Under the pieces are notes generated by a model. That model ran no database searches. It worked only from the letters and a program-made list of their open reading frames with translations, and had not been told where the DNA came from. Below are positions 7,722 through 18,355 of a stretch of DNA of 64,000 nt, one piece after another. A program made the position numbers and the translations under genes. How positions within the stretch are numbered: the first letter of the stretch is position 1; every line of letters starts with the position of its first letter. The stretch covers positions 558,001-622,000 of the forward strand of contig NZ_CP045649.1 of NCBI RefSeq assembly GCF_009557055.1, written 5' to 3'. Origin of the DNA: Nocardioides sp. dk884 (GTDB lineage Bacteria > Actinomycetota > Actinomycetes > Propionibacteriales > Nocardioidaceae).

Positions 7722-10168
7722 CGACCACACCGGACAAGGTCCAGGCCGACGCCGACCTGGTCACGCTCACCATCGACGGCGTCGAGGTCAGCGTCCCGCG
7801 CGACACCCTGGTGATCCGGGCCGCGGAGCAGGTCGGGGTGCAGATCCCGCGCTTCTGCGACCACCCGCTGCTCGAGCCGGTCGGGGCGTGCCGCCAGTGC
7901 CTGGTCGACGTCCCCGACGCCGGCAACGGCCGCGGGTTCCCCAAGCCGCAGGCCTCCTGCACGCTCCCGGTCGCCGACGGCATGGTGGTCAGCACCCAGG
8001 CCACCAGCCCGGTCGCCGACAAGGCGCAGCAGGGGATCATGGAGTTCCTGCTGGTCAACCACCCGCTCGACTGCCCGGTCTGCGACAAGGGCGGGGAGTG
8101 CCCGCTGCAGAACCAGGCGATGAGCAACGGGCGCGGCGAGTCCCGCTTCGAGGGCGTCAAGCGCACCTACCCCAAGCCGATCAACCTCTCCGCCAACGTC
8201 CTGCTCGACCGCGAGCGGTGCGTGCTGTGCGCGCGCTGCACCCGCTTCTCCGAGCAGATCGCCGGCGACCCGTTCATCGCCCTGGTCGAGCGCGGCGCGC
8301 TCCAGCAGGTCGGGATCTATGAGAAGGAGCCGCTGCAGAGCTACTTCTCGGGCAACACCATCCAGATCTGCCCGGTCGGCGCGCTCACCTCGGCGGAGTA
8401 CCGCTTCCGCGCCCGCCCCTTCGACCTGGTCTCCACTCCCTCGGTCGCGGAGCACGACGCCTGCGGCGCCGCGATCCGCGTGGACCACCGCCGCGGCCGG
8501 GTGATGCGCCGCCTGGCCGGCAACGACCCCGAGGTCAACGAGGAGTGGATCACCGACAAGGACCGCTTCGCGTTCACCTACGCCACGCGGCCCGACCGGC
8601 TCGCCCACCCGCTGGTCCGCGACCGGGTCGAGGACGGTGGCGACGGCGCGCTGCGTCCCGCCTCGTGGACCGAGGCGTTCGCGGTGGCCGCGCGCGGCCT
8701 CGCGGCCGCCGGCCCCGCCGCGGTGCTGCCCGGCGGCCGGGTCAGCGCCGAGGACGCCTTCGCCTACGCCACCTTCGCCCGTCTCGCGCTCGGCACCAAC
8801 GACGTCGACTTCCGCGCCCGGCCGCTCTCGGCGGAGGAGGCGGACTTCCTCGCCGCCGAGGTCGTGCTCACCGCGCCCGGCAACGGCGGGGTCACCTACG
8901 CCGACCTGGAGACGGCGCGCAGCGTCGTGCTGCTCGGCCTGGAGCCCGAGGAGGAGGCCGGCACGCTCTTCCTGCGGCTGCGCAAGGCCGCCCGGGCCGG
9001 CACCCGGGTGCTCGCCGTGGCGCCGTACCGCAGCCGCGGCCTGCGCAAGATGCGCGGCCGGGTGCTCGTCGCCGGTCCGGGCGACGAGGCCGCGGTCATC
9101 GAGTCCCTCGCCGAGCACGCCGACCACGGCGTCGACAGCGACACCGTGCTGCTGGTGGGGGAGCGGCTGGCGAGCTCGCCCGGCGCCCTCACCGCCGCCT
9201 CGGCCCTCGCCCGTCGTACCGGTGCCCGGCTGGCCTGGGTGCCGCGTCGGGCCGGGGACCGCGGCGCGGTCGAGGCCGGCTGCCTGCCCAACCTGCTGCC
9301 CGGTGGCCGACCGGTCGCCAACGCCGCCGCCCGGGTCGACGCCGCTGCCGCCTGGAACGTCGACCAGGTGCCCGAGACCCCGGGCCGCGACGCCGACGCG
9401 ATCGTGGCCGCGCTGCTCACCGGCGAGCTCGGCGGCCTGGTGATCGGCGGGGTGGACCCCGACGACACCGCCGACCCGGCCGCCACCCGCGCGGCCATCG
9501 ACGCGGCGCGCTTCGTCGTGGCGCTGGAGCTGCGCGAGACCGACGTGACCCGTGCCGCCGACGTCGTGTTCCCGGTGGCGCCGGTGATCGACAAGGCCGG
9601 CACGTTCGTGACCTGGGAGGGACGCCCGCGCCCCTTCGAGGCGGTCTTCACCAACCCCGCCTCGCTGCCCGACCTGCGCATCCTCGCCGGCATCGCCGAG
9701 GAGCTCGCCGCCCTGGGCGTCGGTACGCCGCTGGGGTTCCGCACCGTGCAGGAGGCGCGCGCCCGGATGGCCGAGATGGGCCCCTGGGACGGCACCCGCC
9801 CGGTGCTAGACACCGCGCCGGACACCCCGCCGTACCCCGGGCTGCCCGCCGACGCCGGCCCGACCGAGGGACTGCGGCTGGCGACCTGGAAGCAGCTGAT
9901 CGACAACGCCTCGCTGCTCGACGGCGAGGACCACCTGCGCGCGACGGCGCGGATCCCGGTCGCCCGGGTGCCGCGCGCGGTCTATGACCAGGTCGGCGAC
10001 CTGATGACGGTCATCGGCGACCGCGGTCGCGCGACGCTGCCGACGGTGATCAACCGCGAGCTGCCCGACGACGTGGTCTGGGTGCCCGCCAACTCCTTCG
10101 GCCGCGGCGTCCTGGCCGGTCTCGCCTCACCCGGGTCCCGGGTCCGCGTCACGGGAGGGCACGCATGA
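7718..10168 (+). CDS. nuoG: NADH-quinone oxidoreductase subunit G
   Basis: Large Fe-S subunit (816 aa) of the peripheral arm. N1b [2Fe-2S] ligands are Cys47, 58, 61 and 81. N5 is His115 with Cys119, 122 and 128. N4 is Cys168, 171, 174 and Cys218. The site that holds the off-path cluster N7 in some bacteria is degenerate: around 8449-8575 only one Cys remains ([10 protein letters not shown]) and the distal ligand block reads ITDKDRF rather than CDKGRF. The C-terminal 550 residues keep the molybdopterin-oxidoreductase-like fold as a structural remnant. The GTG start overlaps the nuoF stop by 4 bp, and the stop overlaps nuoH as ATGA. Confidence 0.95.
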   Translation: MTTTPDKVQADADLVTLTIDGVEVSVPRDTLVIRAAEQVGVQIPRFCDHPLLEPVGACRQCLVDVPDAGNGRGFPKPQASCTLPVADGMVVSTQATSPVADKAQQGIMEFLLVNHPLDCPVCDKGGECPLQNQAMSNGRGESRFEGVKRTYPKPINLSANVLLDRERCVLCARCTRFSEQIAGDPFIALVERGALQQVGIYEKEPLQSYFSGNTIQICPVGALTSAEYRFRARPFDLVSTPSVAEHDACGAAIRVDHRRGRVMRRLAGNDPEVNEEWITDKDRFAFTYATRPDRLAHPLVRDRVEDGGDGALRPASWTEAFAVAARGLAAAGPAAVLPGGRVSAEDAFAYATFARLALGTNDVDFRARPLSAEEADFLAAEVVLTAPGNGGVTYADLETARSVVLLGLEPEEEAGTLFLRLRKAARAGTRVLAVAPYRSRGLRKMRGRVLVAGPGDEAAVIESLAEHADHGVDSDTVLLVGERLASSPGALTAASALARRTGARLAWVPRRAGDRGAVEAGCLPNLLPGGRPVANAAARVDAAAAWNVDQVPETPGRDADAIVAALLTGELGGLVIGGVDPDDTADPAATRAAIDAARFVVALELRETDVTRAADVVFPVAPVIDKAGTFVTWEGRPRPFEAVFTNPASLPDLRILAGIAEELAALGVGTPLGFRTVQEARARMAEMGPWDGTRPVLDTAPDTPPYPGLPADAGPTEGLRLATWKQLIDNASLLDGEDHLRATARIPVARVPRAVYDQVGDLMTVIGDRGRATLPTVINRELPDDVVWVPANSFGRGVLAGLASPGSRVRVTGGHA

Positions 10169-11523
10169 TGCTCGGCACCCAGCTGGTCTCCAGCGAGATC
10201 CCCAGTCAAATTCCCAGCGACGTCGGCCTCGGCGCCTTCGGGGGCGACCCGTGGTGGGTCATCACGATCAAGGCCGTGCTGATCTTCGTGGTCCTGGTGC
10301 TGCTGACGCTGTTCAACATCTGGTGGGAGCGCCGGGTCGTGGCCCGGATGCAGCACCGCATCGGCCCCAACGTCAACGGACCCTTCGGCCTGCTGCAGTC
10401 GCTCGCCGACGGCGCCAAGCTGATGTTCAAGGAGGACCTGATCCCGGCGGCCGCCGACAAGGTGGTCTTCCTGCTCGCCCCGGTGATCGCCGCGGTCGCG
10501 GCGTTCGCGACCTTCGCGGTGGTGCCGTTCGGGCCCGAGGTCACGATCCCGTTCACCGACACCGTCACCCCGCTGCAGCTCACCGACATGCCGGTCGCGG
10601 TGCTCTTCGTGCTCGCGATGGCCTCGATCGGCATCTACGGCATCGTGCTCGGCGGCTGGTCCAGCGGCTCGACGTACTCGCTGCTCGGCGGCCTGCGCTC
10701 CAGCGCCCAGATGATCTCCTATGAGGTCGCGATGGGCCTGGCGCTGGTCGCGGTGTTCCTCTACGCCGGCTCGATGTCGACCTCGGAGATCGTCGCCGCC
10801 CAGGACGACCTCTGGTTCGGCCTGGTGCTGCTGCCCTCCTTCGTGATCTACCTGATCTCGATGGTCGGGGAGACCAACCGGGCGCCGTTCGACCTGCCCG
10901 AGGCCGAGGGCGAGCTCGTCGGCGGCTTCCACACCGAGTACTCCTCGATCAAGTTCGCGCTGTTCTTCCTCGCCGAGTACATCAACATGGCCACGGTCTC
11001 GGCCCTGGCCACGACGCTGTTCCTCGGCGGCTGGCACGCGCCGTTCTGGATCGATGAGCTGTACGCCGGGTTCAACGAGGGCTGGTGGCCGGTGCTGTGG
11101 TTCTTCGGCAAGGTGCTGTTCTTCATCTTCTTGTTCATCTGGCTGCGTGGCTCGCTGCCGCGGCTGCGCTACGACCAGTTCATGGCCTTCGGCTGGAAGC
11201 GGCTGATCCCCGCCGCGCTGGTGTGGACCATCGCCGTCGCCACCGTCCGCGCCCTCGAGGACCGCATCGACCTGCGCTGGGCCGCGATCGGGGCCGGCGT
11301 GCTGCTGGTCATCTCGCTGGCGCTCTTCTTCTTCGGTGAGGACGAGGAGGAGGAGACCGGCCCGGCGCCGGTCGCCGCGCCGCCGCGGGCGGGAGCCTTC
11401 CCGGTTCCGCCGATGCCGAGCGGCGGGGCCGTCCGCGGCGCCGCCGTACCCCTGACCTTCGACCAGCGATCCACCGTCCCGGCCGGTGACACCGGCACGG
11501 CCGGACAAGGAGGCACAGCCTGA
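10165..11523 (+). CDS. nuoH: NADH-quinone oxidoreductase subunit H
   Basis: Membrane subunit that joins the proton-pumping arm to the Q-module and forms the quinone entry channel. The conserved blocks [19 protein letters not shown] and [19 protein letters not shown] are intact. It is 452 aa, against about 325 in E. coli. The excess is a cytoplasmic Pro/Ala-rich C-terminal tail of about 60 residues after an extra hydrophobic segment, plus a somewhat long N-terminus. Two ATGs are adjacent; 10165 gives the ATGA overlap with nuoG and is preferred. Confidence 0.95.
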   Translation: MMLGTQLVSSEIPSQIPSDVGLGAFGGDPWWVITIKAVLIFVVLVLLTLFNIWWERRVVARMQHRIGPNVNGPFGLLQSLADGAKLMFKEDLIPAAADKVVFLLAPVIAAVAAFATFAVVPFGPEVTIPFTDTVTPLQLTDMPVAVLFVLAMASIGIYGIVLGGWSSGSTYSLLGGLRSSAQMISYEVAMGLALVAVFLYAGSMSTSEIVAAQDDLWFGLVLLPSFVIYLISMVGETNRAPFDLPEAEGELVGGFHTEYSSIKFALFFLAEYINMATVSALATTLFLGGWHAPFWIDELYAGFNEGWWPVLWFFGKVLFFIFLFIWLRGSLPRLRYDQFMAFGWKRLIPAALVWTIAVATVRALEDRIDLRWAAIGAGVLLVISLALFFFGEDEEEETGPAPVAAPPRAGAFPVPPMPSGGAVRGAAVPLTFDQRSTVPAGDTGTAGQGGTA

Positions 11524-12074
11524 TGGCCACGCTCAAGGAGCAGTTCTGGGACCCGGTCGCCGGGTTCGGGGTCACCTTCCGCACGATGTTCAAGAAGGTG
11601 GTCACCGAGCAGTACCCCTTCGAGAAGCAGCCCACGGCTCCGCGCTTCCACGGCCGCCACCAGCTCAACCGCTGGCCCGACGGGCTGGAGAAGTGCATCG
11701 GCTGCGAGCTGTGCGCGTGGGCCTGCCCGGCGGACGCGATCTACGTCGAGGGCGGCTCCAACACCGAGGCCGAGCGCTACAGCCCCGGCGAGCGCTACGG
11801 CCGCGTCTACCAGATCAACTACCTGCGCTGCATCCTGTGCGGGCTGTGCATCGAGGCCTGCCCGACCCGGGCGCTGACGATGACCAACGAGTACGAGCTG
11901 GCCGACGACAACCGCGCCGACCTGATCTATGAGAAGTCCGACCTGCTGGCGCCGCTGCTGCCCGGCATGGAGCAGCCGCCGCACCCGATGCGCCTCGGCG
12001 ACGACGAGGGCGACTACTACCGGGGCACGTACGCCGCGCGCGACGCCGCCCCCCGCGGGGAGGGCGGCGCATGA
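11523..12074 (+). CDS. nuoI: NADH-quinone oxidoreductase subunit I
   Basis: Eight-iron ferredoxin-like subunit carrying [4Fe-4S] clusters N6a and N6b, which relay electrons to N2 in NuoB. Two perfect C-x2-C-x2-C-x3-C motifs are seen: Cys58, 61, 64, 68 ([12 protein letters not shown]) and Cys103, 106, 109, 113 ([12 protein letters not shown]). At 183 aa it is a normal length. The start shares one base with the nuoH stop, and the stop overlaps nuoJ by 4 bp. Confidence 0.96.
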   Translation: MATLKEQFWDPVAGFGVTFRTMFKKVVTEQYPFEKQPTAPRFHGRHQLNRWPDGLEKCIGCELCAWACPADAIYVEGGSNTEAERYSPGERYGRVYQINYLRCILCGLCIEACPTRALTMTNEYELADDNRADLIYEKSDLLAPLLPGMEQPPHPMRLGDDEGDYYRGTYAARDAAPRGEGGA

Positions 12075-12871
12075 CCGCGTTCTGGATCCTGGCCCCGGTG
12101 ATGGTGGTCGCGGCGACCGGCATCCTCTTCGTGCGCAAGGCGGTGCACGCCGCGCTCCTGCTGGCCGTGGTGATGATCAGCCTCGCGGTGCTCTACGCCG
12201 TGCTCGAGGCGCCGTTCCTCTTCGCGGTGCAGATCATCGTCTACACCGGCGCGATCATGATGCTGTTCCTCTTCGTGCTGATGCTGGTCGGCGTCGACGC
12301 CTCGGACTCGGTGGTCGAGACGATCCCCGGGCAGCGGGTCACCGCCGGTGTCTTCGGCGTCCTGCTCGGCGCGCTGCTGCTGGTGGGCATCGCCCAGATC
12401 TCCCTGGGCACCGTCGTCGGTCTCGAGGCGGCCAACAGCGGCGGCAACATCCAAGGCATCGCCAACGTGCTGTTCTCCCACTACATCTTCGCCTTCGAGG
12501 TGACCAGCGCGCTGCTGATCACCGCGGCCATGGGCGCGATGGTGCTGGCGCACCGCGAGCGGTTAACCCCGAAGCAGACCCAGGCCGACCGTGCCGCCCA
12601 GCGGCTGCGTGAGTACGCCGAGAGCGGTGCGCCGCTCGGCCCGCTGCCGGCGCCGGGCGTCTACGCCCGCCACAACGCCGTCGACACCCCGGCGCTGCTG
12701 CCCGACGGCTCGCCGCTGCCCTCGTCGGTCTCCCGGGTGCTCATCGCGCGCGGGACGGTGCGCTCGGCGCCGGACCTGGCCGACGACATCGAGGAGGTCC
12801 AGCGCTCGCTCGGCGTCCCCGCAGCGGGCCAGGGACCTGTGCCCGCCACGACCGAGGAGGAGCAGCCGTGA
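12071..12871 (+). CDS. nuoJ: NADH-quinone oxidoreductase subunit J
   Basis: Membrane subunit with five predicted helices, including the pi-bulge helix block [15 protein letters not shown] involved in coupling. It is 266 aa, longer than E. coli NuoJ (about 184). A hydrophilic C-terminal tail of about 85 residues follows the last helix, ending Glu-rich. ATG 12071 overlaps nuoI, and the stop overlaps the nuoK GTG, keeping translation coupled along the operon. Confidence 0.94.
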   Translation: MTAFWILAPVMVVAATGILFVRKAVHAALLLAVVMISLAVLYAVLEAPFLFAVQIIVYTGAIMMLFLFVLMLVGVDASDSVVETIPGQRVTAGVFGVLLGALLLVGIAQISLGTVVGLEAANSGGNIQGIANVLFSHYIFAFEVTSALLITAAMGAMVLAHRERLTPKQTQADRAAQRLREYAESGAPLGPLPAPGVYARHNAVDTPALLPDGSPLPSSVSRVLIARGTVRSAPDLADDIEEVQRSLGVPAAGQGPVPATTEEEQP

Positions 12872-13170
12872 ACGACCCGGTCCCGTTCATCGCGCTCTCC
12901 GCGATCCTCTTCACGATCGGCGCGGTCGGCGTGCTGGTGCGCCGCAACGCGATCGTGGTCTTCATGTGCGTGGAGCTGATGCTCAACGCGTGCAACCTGG
13001 CGCTGGTCACCTTCGCCAAGCAGCACGGCAACCTCGACGGCCAGGTCGCCGCGTTCTTCGTGATGGTCGTCGCCGCCGCCGAGGTGGTGGTCGGGCTCGC
13101 GATCATCATGACCATCTTCCGGACCCGTCGCTCGGCCTCGGTCGACGACGCGAGCCTGCTGAAGTACTAG
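12868..13170 (+). CDS. nuoK: NADH-quinone oxidoreductase subunit K
   Basis: Smallest antiporter-like membrane subunit, 100 aa, three helices. The two proton-path glutamates occupy exactly the family positions, Glu36 (FMCVELMLN) and Glu72 (AAAEVVVG). The GTG start forms GTGA with the nuoJ stop. It is followed by nuoL after 12 bp. Confidence 0.95.
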   Translation: MNDPVPFIALSAILFTIGAVGVLVRRNAIVVFMCVELMLNACNLALVTFAKQHGNLDGQVAAFFVMVVAAAEVVVGLAIIMTIFRTRRSASVDDASLLKY

Positions 13171-13182
13171 GAGCCCGCCTCG

Positions 13183-15105
13183 ATGTATGCCCTCGCAGAG
13201 AGCGTCCCCCTGGTCGACCCGGCCGCCGCGGACGGCGTCCAGTCGCTGATCTGGCTGGTCGTCGCGCTGCCGCTCGCCGGCGCCGTCGTCCTGCTGCTCG
13301 GCGGTCGCGCCACCGACCGCTGGGGGCACTGGCTCGGCACCGCGACCATCACCGGCTCCTTCGCCCTGAGCGTGGCGCTCTTCGTCGACCTGCTCGGTCG
13401 TCCCGACGACGACCGTCAGGTGGTGCGCCACCTCTACGACTGGATCCAGGTCGGCGGGCTGGACGTCGGGATGGACCTGCTCTACGACCCGCTGTCGGCG
13501 CTGTTCCTGCTGCTGATCACCGGCGTCGGCGCGCTGATCCACGTGTACTCGATCGGCTACATGAGCCACGACCCGCGGCGCCGGCGCTTCTTCGCCTACC
13601 TCAACCTCTTCGTCGCGGCGATGCTGGTGCTGGTCCTGGCGGAGAACTACCTGGTGCTGTTCCTCGGCTGGGAGGGCGTCGGCCTCGCGTCGTACCTGCT
13701 GATCGGCTTCTGGCAGCACAAGCCGAGCGCGGCCGCGGCGGCGAAGAAGGCGTTCGTCATCAACCGTGTCGGCGACATCGGGATGGCGCTGGCGATCGCG
13801 CTGCTCTTCGTCACCTTCGGCACCACCAGCTTCAGCGGCGTGAGCGCCCTGGCCGGCGGCGCGTCGGAGTCCACGCTGACCGCGATCGGGCTGCTGCTCC
13901 TGCTCGCCGCCTGCGGCAAGTCCGCCCAGGTGCCGCTCCAGGCCTGGCTCCTGGACGCGATGGAGGGCCCGACCCCGGTCTCGGCCCTGATCCACGCCGC
14001 CACCATGGTCACCGCCGGCGTCTACCTGGTGGTCCGCTCCAACTTCGTCTTCGAGCGCGCCCCCGACGCACAGACGGCGGTCGTGGCGGTCGCCGTGGTC
14101 ACGCTGCTGTGGGGCGCGATCATCGGTTGCGCCAAGGACGACATCAAGAAGGTGCTGGCCGGCTCGACGATGAGCCAGATCGGCTACATGATGCTGGGCG
14201 CCGGCCTGGGCGCCGCGGGCTACGCCTTCGCGATCTTCCACCTGCTGGTCCACGGCTTCTTCAAGGCCAACATGTTCCTCGGCGCCGGCTCGGTCATGCA
14301 CGGCATGAACGACGAGGTGGACATGCGGCGCTACGGGGCCCTGCGCCACGCGATGCCGATCACGTTCCTCACCTTCTCGATGGGCTACCTCGCGATCATC
14401 GGGTTCCCCGGCTTCTCCGGGTTCTGGTCCAAGGACAAGCTGATCGAGACCGCGCTCGCCGACAGCTGGCTGGTCGGCCTGCTCGCCCTCCTCGGCGCGG
14501 GCATCACCGCCTTCTACATGACCCGGCTGATGCTGCTCACCTTCTTCACCTCCAAGCGCTGGCGCGACGACGCGCACCCGCACGAGTCACCCGCCGTGAT
14601 GACGGTGCCGCTGATCGTGCTGGCCGCGCTCTCGGTCCTCGGCGGCGTGCTGCTGCTGGGCGACTGGATCGTCGACTGGCTCGCCCCCGTGGTCGGGACC
14701 GCCGAGCACCACTCGCCGCCGATCCCGGTGCTGGCCGTGACCGCGCTGGCGGTGGCCGTCGTCGCGGTCGGCGTCGCCCTGGCCTGGTTCCTCGTCGGGC
14801 GGCACGAGGTGCCGGTGGCCCCGCCGCAGCGGGTCTCGCTCGCCACCCGGGCCGCGCGCGCCGACCTGTACGGCGACGCGATCAACGACACCCTCGTGGT
14901 GCGCCCCGGCGGCGCGCTCACCCGCGGGCTCACCACCGCCGACCGCCGCGTCGTCGACGGCCTCTTCACCGGGACCGCGGCCGCGATCGGCGGCCTCGGC
15001 CGCGGGCTGCGGCGGGCCCAGAACGGCTACGTCCGCTCCTATGCCCTGTCCGTGCTCGGCGGCGGCCTGCTGGTCGTCGTCGCCCTCCTGGCGGTGACGA
15101 TCTGA
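13183..15105 (+). CDS. nuoL: NADH-quinone oxidoreductase subunit L
   Basis: Distal antiporter-like proton pump, 640 aa, with the long lateral helix at its C-terminus. The Mrp/ND5 core is clear: [18 protein letters not shown] (key Glu), [20 protein letters not shown] (key Lys) and [21 protein letters not shown] 13183 is preceded by GGAG about 11 nt upstream. The stop shares one base with nuoM. Confidence 0.95.
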   Translation: MYALAESVPLVDPAAADGVQSLIWLVVALPLAGAVVLLLGGRATDRWGHWLGTATITGSFALSVALFVDLLGRPDDDRQVVRHLYDWIQVGGLDVGMDLLYDPLSALFLLLITGVGALIHVYSIGYMSHDPRRRRFFAYLNLFVAAMLVLVLAENYLVLFLGWEGVGLASYLLIGFWQHKPSAAAAAKKAFVINRVGDIGMALAIALLFVTFGTTSFSGVSALAGGASESTLTAIGLLLLLAACGKSAQVPLQAWLLDAMEGPTPVSALIHAATMVTAGVYLVVRSNFVFERAPDAQTAVVAVAVVTLLWGAIIGCAKDDIKKVLAGSTMSQIGYMMLGAGLGAAGYAFAIFHLLVHGFFKANMFLGAGSVMHGMNDEVDMRRYGALRHAMPITFLTFSMGYLAIIGFPGFSGFWSKDKLIETALADSWLVGLLALLGAGITAFYMTRLMLLTFFTSKRWRDDAHPHESPAVMTVPLIVLAALSVLGGVLLLGDWIVDWLAPVVGTAEHHSPPIPVLAVTALAVAVVAVGVALAWFLVGRHEVPVAPPQRVSLATRAARADLYGDAINDTLVVRPGGALTRGLTTADRRVVDGLFTGTAAAIGGLGRGLRRAQNGYVRSYALSVLGGGLLVVVALLAVTI

Positions 15106-16766
15106 TGTCCGACCTTCCCTGGCTCACCGTCCTCTTCGCGGTCCCGCTGCTCGGCGCGCTGGCGGTGGCGCTGATGCCGCGCAGCTCCGCCACCCTGCTC
15201 AAGCAGGTGGGCATCGGGGTCGCGCTGCTGACCGCGGCGGTCGCGGTGGCGATCGCCGCGCAGTTCGACGTCGACGGCGGCATGCAGCTCACCGAGACCC
15301 ACACCTGGATCGAGGCGTTCGGCGTCCACTATGCCCTCGGCATCGACGGCCTCGGGCTGCTGCTGGTGCTGCTGACAGTGGTGCTCGTCCCGGTGGTGCT
15401 CCTCGGTGCCTGGGACGACGGCGCGGAGGACCCGCGTGCCTTCGTCGCCTGGACCCTGGCCCTCGAGGGCCTCTCGCTGGCGGTGTTCACCGCCACCGAC
15501 GTGTTCTTGTTCTACGTGGTCTTCGAGGCCACGCTGATCCCCGCCTACTTCCTGATCGGCGGCTTCGGCCGGGTCGGTCGCTCGGCCGCCGCGGTGAAGT
15601 TCTTGATGTTCCAGCTCGTCGGCGGCCTCGTGCTCCTCGCCGCCGTCATCGGGCTGTACGTCGTCTCCGCCGACGCCGGCACCCCGTCGTACCTCCTGAG
15701 CGACCTGATGGCGCTGGACATCGACACCACCGCGGGCCGCTGGCTGTTCGCCGGGTTCTTCATCGCCTTCGCGATCAAGGCGCCGCTGTTCCCGGTGCAC
15801 ACCTGGCTGGCCGACACCACCGAGAAGGCGACCCCCGGCACCTCGATCCTGCTGGTCTGCGTGCTCGACAAGATCGGCACCTTCGGCATGCTGCGCTTCT
15901 GCCTCGGCATCTTCCCCGAGGCCTCGCAGTGGGCCACCCCGCTGGTGGTGGTGATCGCGCTGATCTCGATCGTCTACGGCGCGCTCGTGGCGATCGGCCA
16001 GGACGACCTGCTGCGCCTGATCGGCCTGACCTCGCTGAGCCACTTCGGCTTCATCACCCTGGGCATCTTCGCGATGAGCACCCTGGGCGGCAGCGGCGCC
16101 GTGCTCTACATGGTCAACCACGGTCTCGGCACCGCCGCGCTGTTCCTGGTGGCGGGCTACCTGATCCGGCGCCGCGGCACCACGCTGATCAGCGAGATGG
16201 GCGGCTACGAGCGCACCATGCCGGTGCTCGCCGGGCTCTTCCTCGTCGCGGGTCTGGCCACCTTGAGCCTGCCCGGCCTGAGCCCGTTCGTCTCGGAGTT
16301 CCTGGTCATCGTGGCCGCGTTCGACTACCACTGGCTCGCCGGTGCGGTCGCGGTCACCGGCATCGTGCTCGCGGCGATCTACGTGCTGTGGGCCTACCAG
16401 CGGATCATGACCGGCCCGGGCCGGGTGGAGGTCGAGACCGACCCCAGCACCGAGCCCGGCACCCCCGTCCCGGTCGGCGCCCCCGTCGGCGGACCGGCCG
16501 GTGCCCCCGAGCCCGGCGCGGCACCCGCCGTCACGCTGAGCCCGGCCCCGGCCGCGCTCACCACCCGCGACCTCGGCGTCCGCGAGGTCGTCGCCGCGGC
16601 GCCGCTGGTCGTCGGCCTGGTGCTGTTCGGCTTCTGGCCGATGCCGCTGCTCGACGTCAGCAACCCGACGGTCGAGTCCCTGCTCAGCCACGTCGGGGTC
16701 AGTGACGACCCGCCGCAGGTCGACGAGAGCGCCGCCATCGTCGGCGAGACCGAGGAAGGCCACTGA
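15105..16766 (+). CDS. nuoM: NADH-quinone oxidoreductase subunit M
   Basis: Second antiporter-like proton pump, 553 aa. The ND4 signature is present: FYVVFEATLIPAYFLIG (key Glu), KAPLFPVHTWLADTTEKAT (key Lys) and LIGLTSLSHFGFITLGIF. Between the last two helices, about residues 440-485, is a Pro/Ala/Gly-rich hydrophilic insert that looks like a surface loop. The ATG overlaps the nuoL stop, and the stop shares one base with nuoN. Confidence 0.95.
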   Translation: MSDLPWLTVLFAVPLLGALAVALMPRSSATLLKQVGIGVALLTAAVAVAIAAQFDVDGGMQLTETHTWIEAFGVHYALGIDGLGLLLVLLTVVLVPVVLLGAWDDGAEDPRAFVAWTLALEGLSLAVFTATDVFLFYVVFEATLIPAYFLIGGFGRVGRSAAAVKFLMFQLVGGLVLLAAVIGLYVVSADAGTPSYLLSDLMALDIDTTAGRWLFAGFFIAFAIKAPLFPVHTWLADTTEKATPGTSILLVCVLDKIGTFGMLRFCLGIFPEASQWATPLVVVIALISIVYGALVAIGQDDLLRLIGLTSLSHFGFITLGIFAMSTLGGSGAVLYMVNHGLGTAALFLVAGYLIRRRGTTLISEMGGYERTMPVLAGLFLVAGLATLSLPGLSPFVSEFLVIVAAFDYHWLAGAVAVTGIVLAAIYVLWAYQRIMTGPGRVEVETDPSTEPGTPVPVGAPVGGPAGAPEPGAAPAVTLSPAPAALTTRDLGVREVVAAAPLVVGLVLFGFWPMPLLDVSNPTVESLLSHVGVSDDPPQVDESAAIVGETEEGH

Positions 16767-18355
16767 TGGAGTTCGTCAAGCCCACCGTCGAGTACGCCGA
16801 GCTGGCGCCGCTGCTGATCGTCTTCGGCGTGGCCGTCGTCGGGGTGCTCGTGGAGGCCTTCGCGCCGCGCCCGCTGCGCCGACCGATCCAGCTCGCGCTG
16901 TCCGGCGTCGGCCTGGTCGCCGCCTTCGCCACCACCGTCTGGGTCGCCACCGACCTCGACGTGGTCGCCGACGGGGCCGCGCGTGGCCTGGTCGCCGCGG
17001 GCGGCACGATCGTGGTCGACGGGCCGAGCGTGTTCTTGTGGGGCCTGATCCTGCTGTTCGCCGCCGGCGGGCTGATGCTGTTCTCCGAGCGCCGCCTCGA
17101 GGGCGGGCTCTCGGCGTTCGCCGGCCAGGCCGCGGCGCTGCCCGGCACCGAGGCCGAGCGGCGCGCGTCCAGCCAGGGCCTGGACCACACCGAGGTCTAC
17201 CCGCTGATGATGTTCGCCGTCGGCGGCATGATGCTGTTCCCCGCCTCCGGCGACCTGCTGACGATGTTCGTCGCCCTCGAGGTGCTCTCGCTGCCGCTGT
17301 ACCTGCTGTGCGGGCTGGCGCGGCGTCGCCGCCTGCTGAGCCAGGAGGCCGCGCTGAAGTACTTCCTGCTCGGCGCGTTCTCCTCGGCCTTCTTCCTCTA
17401 CGGCGTGGCGATGACCTACGGCTTCGCCGGGTCGATGCAGCTGGAGCGGATCGCCGAGGCCGTGCGCAACGGGGGCGGCAGCTCGCCGCTGCTGCTGATC
17501 GGCATCGGCATGCTGGCCGTCGGCCTGCTGTTCAAGGTGGGCGCCGCGCCGTTCCACGCCTGGACCCCCGACGTCTACCAGGGCGCGCCCACGGCCGTCA
17601 CCGCGTTCATGGCCGCGTGCACCAAGATCGCGGCGTTCGGCGCGCTGATGCGGCTGTTCCAGGTCGCGTTCGGTGCGAACCGGTGGGACTGGCAGCCGAT
17701 GCTGTGGGTGGTCGCCATCCTCACCATGCTCGTCGGCGCCGTGCTCGCCGTCGCCCAGCGCGACGTGAAGCGGATGCTGGCCTACTCCTCGATCGCGCAC
17801 ACCGGGTTCCTGCTCACCGGCGTGCTCGGCGTCCAGGCGACCTCCGACCTCGCGGACGGCGAGGTCACCTCGATGCAGGCGGTGCTGTTCTACCTGGCGA
17901 CGTACGGCTTCGCGATGGTCGCGGCGTTCGGCATCGTCACCCTGGTGCGCGACGCCGGCGGCGAGGCGACGTCGTTCGAGCGGTGGGCGGGCCTCGGGCG
18001 GCGCTCGCCGCTGGTCGCCGGCGCGTTCGCGCTGCTGCTGCTCTCGATGGCCGGGATCCCGCTCACCGCCGGGTTCGTCGGCAAGTGGGCGGTCTTCACC
18101 GTGGCCATGTCGGCGGGGGCCTGGCCGGTCGTCGCGGTGGCCATCGCCGCGAGTGCGATCGCGATCTTCTTCTACGTCCGCCAGATCCGGCTGATGTTCT
18201 TCACCGAGCCGGAGGGGGAGGTGGCCAGCGTGGTCACCCCGTCGCTGGCGACCTCGGCGGTGATCGCGGTCGGCGTGCTGGGGACGCTCGTACTGGGCCT
18301 GGTGCCCGGCCCCGTGCTCGACCTCGCGGCCCATGCGGGACAATTCCTCAGGTGA
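16766..18355 (+). CDS. nuoN: NADH-quinone oxidoreductase subunit N
   Basis: Third antiporter-like subunit, 529 aa, closing the nuo set. The block KVGAAPFHAWTPDVYQGAPT holds the key Lys, and VAQRDVKRMLAYSSIAHTGF is the expected NuoN sequence. A hydrophilic loop of about 35 residues (around 115-145) follows the third or fourth helix. The stop overlaps the following polyprenyl synthase GTG by 4 bp, so that gene is very probably part of the operon. Confidence 0.95.
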   Translation: MEFVKPTVEYAELAPLLIVFGVAVVGVLVEAFAPRPLRRPIQLALSGVGLVAAFATTVWVATDLDVVADGAARGLVAAGGTIVVDGPSVFLWGLILLFAAGGLMLFSERRLEGGLSAFAGQAAALPGTEAERRASSQGLDHTEVYPLMMFAVGGMMLFPASGDLLTMFVALEVLSLPLYLLCGLARRRRLLSQEAALKYFLLGAFSSAFFLYGVAMTYGFAGSMQLERIAEAVRNGGGSSPLLLIGIGMLAVGLLFKVGAAPFHAWTPDVYQGAPTAVTAFMAACTKIAAFGALMRLFQVAFGANRWDWQPMLWVVAILTMLVGAVLAVAQRDVKRMLAYSSIAHTGFLLTGVLGVQATSDLADGEVTSMQAVLFYLATYGFAMVAAFGIVTLVRDAGGEATSFERWAGLGRRSPLVAGAFALLLLSMAGIPLTAGFVGKWAVFTVAMSAGAWPVVAVAIAASAIAIFFYVRQIRLMFFTEPEGEVASVVTPSLATSAVIAVGVLGTLVLGLVPGPVLDLAAHAGQFLR

